14,937 bases of DNA from Methanobacteriota archaeon (lineage in GTDB: Archaea; Thermoplasmatota; Poseidoniia; Poseidoniales; Poseidoniaceae): positions 54,194 to 69,130 of the forward strand of contig PBOE01000004.1 in NCBI GenBank assembly GCA_002725275.1, read 5' to 3'. Each line of letters opens with the position of its first letter. The first letter of the stretch is position 1. Below the pieces are notes generated by a model. The model worked only from the letters and a program-made list of their open reading frames with translations, did not search any database and had not been told where the DNA came from. This document shows positions 1 to 7,123 of the stretch, in pieces. A program made the translations under genes and the position numbers.

Positions 1-1004
1 TCCCACCCAAAATGCTCGTACAGCAATGTCTGTTTTCGAGTTGAATCCATGAGGTCTTTGCCGCGTATGATGTGGGTCACGCCCTGCAGGTGGTCCTCCA
101 CGGCACTTTGGAAGTCCAAGAGCGGCCAGACCACGTGCGTCGAACCGATTTCAGGTCGCGGATGAGGGTGTGCAGTCGTGTCTTGCAGTCGCAAGGCCGG
201 CCAATCTCGAAGAGCCGGATTCTTGAGTGTCATGTCGGTTTTTACGCGGACAACGGCCTGTCCGGGTTTGAATTTCCCGTTGAGCATGCGTTTCCAAAAC
301 ACCAAGTTGTCCTGAGGTGTTTGCGTTCTGCAGGGGCAGGCCGTCATGGAGATTCGATGTTCTTTGAACGCCTCAGCCGTGCATCGGCAAACGTAGCCGA
401 AACCCGCCTGGAGCATCATTTCGGCATGCTGGTGGTACTCATCGATGCGGTCGGAGGCAATGATCACGCGATCGGGTTTGCGGCCAGTCAACCACTCTGT
501 TTCTTCCTGTATGGTGGCGTAGGCTTCCAGCATGGGTGGCTTGACTTTGGTGTCCGTGTCGTCAAACCGGAGGATGAATTCTCCGTCGTACATGTCGCGG
601 TAGGTGCTGTTGATGACCAACCCCCGGGCGTGGCCAAACGACAGCGGACCGTTTGGGTTGGGGGCAAAACGAAGCACGACCTTTCCCTTTTGAGCACCCT
701 TGAGTTCTGGAAGTCCTTCCCTTCGGGCTTTGGTTTCGCGCTTTTCGAGAAGATGAGGTGCTTCGCGCTCAAGGATTGCTCTTACGGCATCGAGTCCTTC
801 GTTCGCCGCCATGGCGTTTGCGGCCGTGACGTTTTGAGCCACCAGTGCGGTCACTGCCTTTCCATGCTGGCGTAGATCGCCGCGCATGGCCATGATGCGT
901 CCGATGACCGAGCCCACGGCGGCGTTTCCTTCGTACTCGAGGGCGTTTTGGAGAGCGACGTGATGAACCAGCGTTTGCGTCTCCTCGTCGGCTTGCCAAT
1001 CCAT
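1..1004 (-). CDS. gltX: Glutamyl-tRNA synthetase, archaeal type (partial, C-terminus off the left edge)
   Basis: Charges tRNA(Glu) with glutamate in the cytoplasm. In archaea the enzyme is often non-discriminating and also makes Glu-tRNA(Gln) for the amidotransferase GatDE; which kind this is cannot be told here. I translated the minus strand by hand; 334 codons run without a stop to the window edge. After an archaeal-style N-terminal extension of about 105 residues comes the class I signature PNPNGPLSFGHARG (residues 116-129, HIGH equivalent SFGH at 122-125). Then come RFDDTDTKVKPP (146-157), a CxC...CPC pair set (C206, C208, C223, C225) that may bind zinc, and RGKDLMDSTRKQ near 314-325. The KMSKS loop and anticodon-binding domain lie beyond the window. 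The start ATG at 1004 lies 29 bases after the rnhB stop, so the two are probably co-transcribed. The family call is firm. Confidence 0.95.
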   Translation of the reverse strand, partial: MDWQADEETQTLVHHVALQNALEYEGNAAVGSVIGRIMAMRGDLRQHGKAVTALVAQNVTAANAMAANEGLDAVRAILEREAPHLLEKRETKARREGLPELKGAQKGKVVLRFAPNPNGPLSFGHARGLVINSTYRDMYDGEFILRFDDTDTKVKPPMLEAYATIQEETEWLTGRKPDRVIIASDRIDEYHQHAEMMLQAGFGYVCRCTAEAFKEHRISMTACPCRTQTPQDNLVFWKRMLNGKFKPGQAVVRVKTDMTLKNPALRDWPALRLQDTTAHPHPRPEIGSTHVVWPLLDFQSAVEDHLQGVTHIIRGKDLMDSTRKQTLLYEHFGW

Positions 1005-1033
1005 GTCGCTCGGCTATCGCTGTTCCTCGTCCT

Positions 1034-1771
1034 TCAAGAAATGCTTGATGAATCGGTATGAAACAGACGCCGTTGTTCCGTTCGTTGCACGCCCCGGACG
1101 GGAACATCACCCGTGAGGTGTTCGCTCCAAAACCGCTCCACGGTCGCCCAACTCCAACGGACTTGGGCATCGATTCCCTCCTGCAGCACGAGCCGGTGAA
1201 GGGCTGATTTCGTCGCTGGATCGCTGGGGTAGCCGGAGCCCACTTCGAATCCAACCCGGTCTGACATGGCGTTGATGCGGCGGTCGCGCTCTTCCTTGGC
1301 CAGGATGCTCGCCATGGCCACAACGGCGTGATGCTGGTCGGCTTTGTGTTCCGAAATCATGGAGCAACCCGCCCACGGCCACCCTTCCAAACCCGCCGTG
1401 ATGCGGTCAGTGAAGCGTTGTGCATTCACGTCGCATGCATCGGCCACGATGGACAAGTCGTGTTTGACCGGGAGTTTCGTTATGGCGTCTCGAAAACCTT
1501 CCACCTCAAGCCAGTTGAGGCCCTGTTGCTGAAGCGCCGCATCAATGGCTTCCGGTTCAATGACCACGGTGGTGCCAAACCACCCCTCGCGCTCACACCG
1601 TTCAAGGAACCACGATTCGAGTTCATGACGTCGTCGGGAAGAGAGGTCCTTGGAATCCTTCACACCCATTGACCTGAGGGTGGATTCTTGGCCTTCAGGT
1701 ACGGCGCAAATGCCCACCACGAGCGGTCCGAGCACCGGACCTCGACCTGCCTCGTCAATTCCAATCAGCAT
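1034..1771 (-). CDS. rnhB: Ribonuclease HII
   Basis: Cuts the RNA strand of RNA:DNA hybrids and starts removal of misincorporated ribonucleotides; a cytoplasmic, metal-dependent enzyme. The 245-residue protein begins with GIDEAGRGPVLGPLV (D6, E7), followed by KDSKDLS (38-44), VADACD (109-114, catalytic D111), EHKAD (141-145, catalytic D145), ASILAKE (154-160) and GSGYPSDP (178-185, the Tyr that contacts the ribose-DNA junction). The DEDD set of the family is therefore complete. Length is slightly above the usual 200-230, due to a Ser-rich C-terminal end without family motifs. The ATG lies 9 bases after the stop of the upstream membrane-protein gene, with a purine-rich GAGATGAG in that gap. 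It sits between that gene and gltX in one co-directional run. Confidence 0.96.
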   Translation of the reverse strand: MLIGIDEAGRGPVLGPLVVGICAVPEGQESTLRSMGVKDSKDLSSRRRHELESWFLERCEREGWFGTTVVIEPEAIDAALQQQGLNWLEVEGFRDAITKLPVKHDLSIVADACDVNAQRFTDRITAGLEGWPWAGCSMISEHKADQHHAVVAMASILAKEERDRRINAMSDRVGFEVGSGYPSDPATKSALHRLVLQEGIDAQVRWSWATVERFWSEHLTGDVPVRGVQRTEQRRLFHTDSSSIS

Positions 1772-1780
1772 GGTCTCATC

Positions 1781-4180
1781 TCAGAATTCGAGGTCGTCAA
1801 CGGGAGGTGTGGTGGGTTGGGTTGCTGGCGATGCGGCTGGGGTATCCGGACGGATGGGGTGGTTGTTGGAGCCTTGTGAAGCCGATTCGATAGGGAGGTC
1901 AGGAGGGGAACGGTCGGTTGTGCTGTCCTTCGGTCCATCTTGACCTCGATCGAGAACCACGGTGGCCGCCGAAACCAGGGCGGCATCCACCTCGGGACGG
2001 GCGGGTTCGGCGGTCCCGTGCTGATGTCGAAACATCGCTTCGTAGGTGGCCTTTGGTACTTCTTCGAGCGGTTCCTGTGGCGATGGGGCTGGTGCGGGCT
2101 CGGGTGCTGTTTGGTACCTGCTCATCCAGTCTTCTGCCTTGTCTTCGGTTTCTTGGTACGGGAGGCGTTGTGGTTCATTCATCCGACGTTGTCGGTCGAT
2201 GACGGCCTTGTACAGAATGACAGAAGCCACCAGCACGCTGAGGATGACACCCGCCCACGCCTTGACGTAGAGCACAGCGTTGGACGCCATTTCACCCCAA
2301 TCCGTGCCTTTGTTCTCGGCTTCCGTGGCTTGCCACGCCGACCCCAAGTAATCGCCTGTTGTGGTGTGAACAAAGGGCAGTTCGGGTGCAAACCGAGAAC
2401 GAATGGTGGTGTTGATGTAGACCGTACCGTTACTCGTCTGGTCTTGCGGGAGTTGCACCCAGGCTCGAATGGTGAAGTTTGAATTCAGTGGGATGTCGTT
2501 GACCTCGAACGAACGAGGGAATTCCACGCCCTCTTCGTAAACCGCAATGTCAGGGGGAATGAACCCCATGTCGACGGAGTGGCTTGACTGAAGCTGCACG
2601 ATGAGCCCGTCGACGGCGTTTCCATCGTTTCGAACCTCCATTGCGATGGATAAACGGCCCTTGGCGTTCACTTGCTCCTCGACGTTCCTGAAGGTCCACT
2701 GAATGTCCGGGGCGATCTTGAGTTGAACGGTCGTGCTGGCCACCGATGTTCCGGTGTCGTCGATCAGCTCAAACGTGGTTTGACCGAGGGTGAATGCGAG
2801 TGAATCGGTCGGTGCCGTGATGACGATGCCGTCGTACTTACCCTCATCGTTGGCCTGGAGCAACAGGCCTGCGGATGGAAGCGCCACCCGGAAACCGCTG
2901 GTGGTGTTGGTCTCCCGTAGAACGAAGGTGTTGTAGGCGTTGCCTGTGTTCTTCACGGTCAAGTCCACGGTGCATGACTGGTTGGGCAGAACGGCCTGGC
3001 ATCCGTTCGCCTCGTGCGTCACGGTACCGGTCGAAATTCGGTTGATGCTGGCCACGGTTCTCGCCGTTGTTTTCAGGGATTTTGCTCCTTCTGCAAACAC
3101 TTGCAGTTCCACGTGCATCTCGCCCACAAAGTCGTTGGGTGCTTGAAAGCCGATTTCGATGGTTCTTGATTCGTTGGGCTCCAACACCACGTCCTCCAAG
3201 CCTCCGAACAGGGCAACAACCCAGCCGCTGGCGTTGAACCGGTCGGCGGCTGAATACCCCTGAAGTGGCGCACCTTCCGGGGTCAACCCCTGAAGGGTGA
3301 TGTTGAGCGTGTTGGGGGTGTTGCCCACGTTGCGAACCACGGCCTGCACGCGGCCGTCTTCGTTGGGTGCCACGACCAGCGAGCCTTCGATGGCATCGAT
3401 CGTGGCGTTCTTTTTCTCGTTCATGAGCAAGTCAAAACTCCACGTTGCAACCGCTTGGTCCAAACCCGAGACGGCTGACAGCGTGAACCGAGGCCCGGTT
3501 TGAGCGAGCGGGGCGCCGTCGAGGACGGCGGGGACGTCGACCCAGAGATAAACGTAGGACAGCGTGTTGGGCGCGATCGTGGTGAAGGCTTCCTTCCCGT
3601 CGGTGTCCGGCATGTTCCAGCCCCAATTCCAAGTTGAGGCGGTGTAGAGGCTGAACGTGACATCATCGGTGAGGGTCGCGTTGTTCGTGATGTTCACCGC
3701 CACCGCCGTGCGAACGGATTCATCCACCGTGAAGGCGATGAAATCGTCCACCCCGAAGTTGAGGTTTGAACGGGGCACGATGGCCACGTTCATGATGACG
3801 GTCTCGTTGACGTCGCTGCTCAGGTCGCTCGTGATGGAAAACGAAACGGTGAGGTTCTGATATGGAGCATCGGAGGGTGCCCGGAGGCCGAAGGCGACCT
3901 GCTTGAGGTGATTGGGGACCAGAAGTTCGGTTGCGGGCAACCCCACGGTTGACAACGGTGCAGGAACGGACAGGGGCGTGATGGTCAGGGCCTGATTTTC
4001 ATCGGCTCGGTTGTGGAGCGTGATGTAGGTGCTCACGGTTTCATTTTGGTGGACGTACACATCGTTGGGGGCGGTCCAGTCAACCATCTGGCCGTCCCTT
4101 CCAACCGGCTCTGCCCATCCGGCGCTCATCGGGATGAGGGCGGGGAGAAGGAAGACCACCAGAAGAAGGGCCCACCGCAT
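1781..4180 (-). CDS. Secreted, membrane-anchored protein with NEW3-like beta-sandwich modules (COG1470-like)
   Basis: A 799-residue surface protein of unknown specific role. Residues 1-23 form a Sec signal peptide (MRW, a Leu/Val-rich core, then SAGWAEP). About 30-640 is extracellular: an N-terminal sandwich followed by repeated modules with the NEW3-type turn N-x-G-N (NVGN 284-287, NTGN 411-414, NDGN 518-521) and a related NITNNAT near 163-169. Many N-x-S/T sequons suggest glycosylation. C394 and C403 may form a disulfide. A membrane helix lies at about 642-660, followed by the basic stop-transfer stretch DRQRR. The last about 130 residues are Pro/Ala/acid-rich and should face the cytoplasm. 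NEW3-type proteins are usually structural or adhesive; no enzyme domain is visible. Start ATG is chosen because it opens the signal peptide directly. It is the first gene of a run with rnhB and gltX. It resembles the downstream half of the subtilase at 9933-14903. Confidence 0.85.
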   Translation of the reverse strand: MRWALLLVVFLLPALIPMSAGWAEPVGRDGQMVDWTAPNDVYVHQNETVSTYITLHNRADENQALTITPLSVPAPLSTVGLPATELLVPNHLKQVAFGLRAPSDAPYQNLTVSFSITSDLSSDVNETVIMNVAIVPRSNLNFGVDDFIAFTVDESVRTAVAVNITNNATLTDDVTFSLYTASTWNWGWNMPDTDGKEAFTTIAPNTLSYVYLWVDVPAVLDGAPLAQTGPRFTLSAVSGLDQAVATWSFDLLMNEKKNATIDAIEGSLVVAPNEDGRVQAVVRNVGNTPNTLNITLQGLTPEGAPLQGYSAADRFNASGWVVALFGGLEDVVLEPNESRTIEIGFQAPNDFVGEMHVELQVFAEGAKSLKTTARTVASINRISTGTVTHEANGCQAVLPNQSCTVDLTVKNTGNAYNTFVLRETNTTSGFRVALPSAGLLLQANDEGKYDGIVITAPTDSLAFTLGQTTFELIDDTGTSVASTTVQLKIAPDIQWTFRNVEEQVNAKGRLSIAMEVRNDGNAVDGLIVQLQSSHSVDMGFIPPDIAVYEEGVEFPRSFEVNDIPLNSNFTIRAWVQLPQDQTSNGTVYINTTIRSRFAPELPFVHTTTGDYLGSAWQATEAENKGTDWGEMASNAVLYVKAWAGVILSVLVASVILYKAVIDRQRRMNEPQRLPYQETEDKAEDWMSRYQTAPEPAPAPSPQEPLEEVPKATYEAMFRHQHGTAEPARPEVDAALVSAATVVLDRGQDGPKDSTTDRSPPDLPIESASQGSNNHPIRPDTPAASPATQPTTPPVDDLEF

Positions 4181-4201
4181 GGACCGTTGCAGGTGTTATC
4201 C

Positions 4202-4210
4202 TCTATCAAG
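4202..4210 (-). promoter_or_regulatory. Weak TATA-like element before the membrane-protein gene
   Basis: Read on the minus strand this is CTTGATAGA, centred about 26 bases before the ATG at 4180. That spacing fits an archaeal leaderless transcript. The match to a consensus TATA box is weak and there is no clear BRE or Shine-Dalgarno. It is inferred from position only. Confidence 0.25.
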
Positions 4211-4243
4211 CCCACCCTGAACTGAATCAACACCCGTCGTAGC

Positions 4244-4252
4244 ATTCTAATG
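4244..4252 (+). promoter_or_regulatory. Possible TATA-like element for the small gene
   Basis: ATTCTAATG is an AT-rich patch in GC-rich sequence, centred about 26 bases before the ATG at 4274. That is the expected place for a leaderless archaeal promoter. If real, the ATG at 4250, which overlaps it, is not the start codon. The matching spacing is the only support. Confidence 0.22.
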
Positions 4253-4273
4253 GAGTTTGGAACTCGAAGGGGC

Positions 4274-4684
4274 ATGCCCCCCGTTTGGCCTTTCAAGAAA
4301 AAGAAGCCCGTCGATACGGTCATCGACGAGGCACCGCCGGCGCCCGTGGTTTACAAACGAGGCGAAGATCCGAATGCTCGCCCTGCCGTGGAGGCCGACA
4401 GCGGCGCCTACAAGGACGCCCTCGCTTTGTTCGGCGGTGGGTCATCAGAGGTCCAGGCAGCGACCGACCAATCCGTCCGCTACGACGGTGCCACCGCCTC
4501 GACCGAGTCCGTCCAGCCAGCGACCGAGGAACAACCCCCTTTGGCCTCGCCGAGCCTTCCTGCCTCCACCCACACATGGGTTCATCACACCGATGGGTAC
4601 CACTACAAACGGTTGGAGGACGGTTCCTTTGAGCCGACGCCTCATGTCAAACGCGACGATGGGACCTACGCCCCGTATTCGTGA
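4274..4684 (+). CDS. Unrecognised small protein with basic N-terminus and DG-aromatic repeat C-terminus
   Basis: I do not recognise a family. From ATG 4274 the protein has 136 residues; an in-frame ATG at 4250 would add eight. I prefer 4274 because the protein then opens with MPPVWPFKKKKP, a short aromatic/basic head, and an AT-rich patch sits at leaderless spacing. Three parts are visible: the basic head (1-12), a low-complexity Ala/Pro/Ser/Glu linker (about 20-98), and a C-terminal block with three DG-plus-aromatic units (DGYHY, DGSFEP, DGTYAP, DG at 107, 116 and 129). There is no signal peptide or membrane helix, so it is probably cytoplasmic. The Lys cluster could bind nucleic acid or a membrane face; that is a guess. 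It is a stand-alone gene between two minus-strand units, divergent from one and overlapping the SRAP gene by 19 bases at its 3' end. Ser/Ala/Pro richness makes a chance frame possible, but the ordered C-terminal units argue that it is real. Confidence 0.68.
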   Translation: MPPVWPFKKKKPVDTVIDEAPPAPVVYKRGEDPNARPAVEADSGAYKDALALFGGGSSEVQAATDQSVRYDGATASTESVQPATEEQPPLASPSLPASTHTWVHHTDGYHYKRLEDGSFEPTPHVKRDDGTYAPYS

Positions 4685-5352
4685 TCGAACAGGCGAGGCA
4701 GGGCCCGAATTAGACCGGGATGGTCTTCACTGACCCGGTTGACGGCACGGTCCACCGGGTGGCGAGAGACGGTGCCTTGTGGCGGCTGAGACGGTAACTC
4801 GCCCCTCTCGAACCAGTCGTGGACATGCTGATGTTCCAACAACACCGGCATCCGGTCGTGAACGTCTCGACAGTCTTCCGTTGCGGCTTGCGTCAGCAGC
4901 ACGCACGACTCGAGGTGCTCCACGCCGTCGGTCCATGTGTCCCATACCACGGCCATCAAGCAGGCCTGCCCGTCAGCACGCTGGTGAAACCAGGGTGTTT
5001 TTCCCTGAGGGGTCGTCATCCATTCGTACCATCCGTCAGCCGGGACGACGCCTCGACGGCGTTGGGCGGCTGCGCGAAACATCGGCTTCTCGTGCAGTGT
5101 TTCGCTGCGAGCGTTGATCGGTTCGCGTCTGGAGGGTTTGGCCCAAGACGGACGGAACCCCCATCGCATCAGGCGAAAATGACGCTTCACTTGCTCTTCA
5201 CCTTGCACGCCGACCTCTGTGGCCACGGGAATGAAACGCTGGGGGGCAACGTTCCACGACGGCTTGAACGGCGTGAGGTCCGACAGCGGTTCTGCGTCCA
5301 TCTCGGCTGCCAGTTCATTCACCGGCGTGGCGAGTGCAAACCTCCCGCACAT
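4666..5352 (-). CDS. SRAP-domain protein (YedK/HMCES-type abasic-site crosslinker)
   Basis: Members of this family shield abasic sites in single-stranded DNA by forming a thiazolidine DNA-protein crosslink through Cys2 after Met1 is removed. The older name is SOS response-associated peptidase. The 228-residue protein opens MCGRFALATP (C2). It carries PSWNVAP (31-37), LMRWGFRPSWA (61-71), PINARSET (78-85, N80 and R82), VPADGWYEW (103-111, E110) and DVHDRMPVLL (163-172, H165). These match the Cys, Asn, Glu and His active-site set of E. coli YedK, and length is normal for the family. The start is fixed by the need for Cys at position 2. It begins 9 bases after the pheT stop with a GAGGCGA in the junction, so it is probably the last gene of that transcript. 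Confidence 0.95.
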   Translation of the reverse strand: MCGRFALATPVNELAAEMDAEPLSDLTPFKPSWNVAPQRFIPVATEVGVQGEEQVKRHFRLMRWGFRPSWAKPSRREPINARSETLHEKPMFRAAAQRRRGVVPADGWYEWMTTPQGKTPWFHQRADGQACLMAVVWDTWTDGVEHLESCVLLTQAATEDCRDVHDRMPVLLEHQHVHDWFERGELPSQPPQGTVSRHPVDRAVNRVSEDHPGLIRALPRLFDHEYGA

Positions 5353-5361
5353 GATGTCGCC

Positions 5362-7110
5362 TCAAACCGGGTCGCTCACCGCTGCCATCAGCGCATCCAC
5401 GTCCAATTCTGCGGCGTTGAGTGGGACTCTCAATTCATACACGGATGACACCGCCGGGTCGAGTTCTCCGAAACACCCCACCCACGTCTGACCGATGAGG
5501 ATTTTTGCGCCTCGCCCAGCGAGCCAGGGTCCATCCCCCTCCTCGAGGGGTTCTGCTCGCCAGTCCTTGACACCAAGGTCGTTGCAGAGGGCTTGGATGC
5601 GCCCACGAACGGCAGCAAATCCTCCGCTTCGTTCAGCGGTGATGAAGGCTAAACGCTCTGCGTTGCGGTGGTCCCTCACCACGGTCCCCAATTCATACAC
5701 GGACTGCGGAAGGTCGTGGTGTCGGTTGGAAGCAAGCAATTTCAGCAGACCGGGGAGGAGGTGTTGGCGCAGAATCGTGTGGTCCACCGTGATGGGGTTG
5801 GTGATGGCGGTCACCTCGTGATTTGGCACCCATCGCATGTGGCTGAACTGGTCAAGTTCGTTGGAGAGCGTCAAGGATTGAATCTGCATCATGCCCAACC
5901 CTTGCATGGAGGCACGAAGTCGTCGGCGAAGGTGGTGATCATGTCGAGGCTGAGCGGTTAAGGTGGCTTTTGGTACATCGCTTCCAAGGTCCTCGTAACC
6001 GTGGCCGATGGCCAACTCTTCCACCAGGTCAACCGGGTGAAGCAGGTCAAACCGCCAACGTGGCATGGTGAACATCAATTCCGAGGTTCCTGCTCGGGCC
6101 ACCGCCATGGAGTTTGAAGCGATGGGCGCATCGTTGGGTGCCGGTTGACGTCCATCAAACCGCCCGCCCATTCGACCGATGGCGGTGTGAATCTCATCGT
6201 CGGTAAAGGACCGTCCGAGCAGGTTCTCGACGAGTTCTTCGGGTACGGCGTGCTGCTTTCCTGCGCCGTTGGGCATGGTGATGGTTTCGCCGGTGCAGGT
6301 GGTGATGTCAACCGATTCCACCGCTCCACCTCGCTTGGCGAGTTGGAGGCACACGAGCATCAAGGCGGCCTCGCAGGCACGCTCATCCCATCCGGTGACA
6401 TCAACGAAAAAGTCCCGAGTTGCACGGGTCACCGTGGTGTGGTCGCCGTTGATGATGGGTGGGAAGGACAGAACGTCATCGTTCTTGTCGAGGATCATGG
6501 GGTAACGGTCCATGCCGTCCAACAAGTGAGCGTAATCCACGCCCTTGGGGTGGTGCAGCAAGATGTTGGAGATGCTCATCGGCTCCTCTTTGGCGAGGGG
6601 GACGAAGGAACGGTCGCCGTCCACCGCCACCACACGGAACGGCGGCGCGACGGTGTTGAGGTCGTGGACGCCAATGGAGGCGCGTTGTCGCCCCCGGCCC
6701 AAAGCGAAATGCAGTTTTTCTTGGTGGTCCATCAGCCCTTTGATGAACGCCTCGGCTCCTTCCTCGTCGTCAGGAACAACGACGTTTCGAACCACGGCGG
6801 CGTAAATGACGGGTCGGAGCCCGATGAGTTCGGCGTCCACGCTCATCGTGATACCGCTTGGTTTCACGGGCAGGTCGGGTTGAGCGGGCGCCTTGTGGAG
6901 GAAATTGGCCATGGCATGGGCCAGCGTTTCCCCGCTGAGCAAATCCGGTCGGTCAGGGAAGATCTCGATGTCGAGCTGCTCCTCCGTGCAGGCATCGATG
7001 TCGGTTCCGAGCAACGGCAACTCATCGTTGACCTGTTCGATGTTATGATCAAAACCCTCCGCCTCCATCAGCGTGCGGAGAAGGGATTGTGGAACAGAGA
7101 TGGTCGGCAT
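5362..7110 (-). CDS. pheT: Phenylalanyl-tRNA synthetase beta subunit
   Basis: Non-catalytic beta subunit of the (alpha-beta)2 PheRS. It carries the editing site that hydrolyses Tyr-tRNA(Phe) and helps bind tRNA(Phe). The 582-residue length fits archaeal PheT, which lacks the bacterial N-terminal tRNA-binding-like and C-terminal FDX-ACB domains. Visible are the N-terminal B1 part with FPDRPDLLSGE (51-61), the B3/B4 editing region about 95-270 (ASIGVHDL 144-151, HHPKGVDYAHLL 186-197), and the B5 domain about 275-375 ending PRWRFDLLHPVDLVEELAIG (350-369). The catalytic-like core follows, about 390-580, with NPITVDHTILRQHLLPGLLK (438-457). The start ATG at 7110 lies 6 bases after the upstream stop and has a good Shine-Dalgarno. 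The alpha-subunit gene pheS is not in the window, so the pair is split or pheS lies elsewhere. Confidence 0.96.
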   Translation of the reverse strand: MPTISVPQSLLRTLMEAEGFDHNIEQVNDELPLLGTDIDACTEEQLDIEIFPDRPDLLSGETLAHAMANFLHKAPAQPDLPVKPSGITMSVDAELIGLRPVIYAAVVRNVVVPDDEEGAEAFIKGLMDHQEKLHFALGRGRQRASIGVHDLNTVAPPFRVVAVDGDRSFVPLAKEEPMSISNILLHHPKGVDYAHLLDGMDRYPMILDKNDDVLSFPPIINGDHTTVTRATRDFFVDVTGWDERACEAALMLVCLQLAKRGGAVESVDITTCTGETITMPNGAGKQHAVPEELVENLLGRSFTDDEIHTAIGRMGGRFDGRQPAPNDAPIASNSMAVARAGTSELMFTMPRWRFDLLHPVDLVEELAIGHGYEDLGSDVPKATLTAQPRHDHHLRRRLRASMQGLGMMQIQSLTLSNELDQFSHMRWVPNHEVTAITNPITVDHTILRQHLLPGLLKLLASNRHHDLPQSVYELGTVVRDHRNAERLAFITAERSGGFAAVRGRIQALCNDLGVKDWRAEPLEEGDGPWLAGRGAKILIGQTWVGCFGELDPAVSSVYELRVPLNAAELDVDALMAAVSDPV

Positions 7111-7116
7111 GGTGCA

Positions 7117-7123
7117 TCACCTT
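7117..7123 (-). promoter_or_regulatory. Shine-Dalgarno of pheT
   Basis: On the minus strand AAGGTGA lies six bases before the pheT ATG and pairs well with the archaeal 16S tail. It includes the TGA stop of the upstream gene, so translation of the two genes is probably coupled. Confidence 0.6.

Noticed and set aside
72..875. A 267-codon plus-strand frame at the left end
   Set aside because: It lies wholly opposite gltX, whose motifs are clear, and has no recognisable features of its own.
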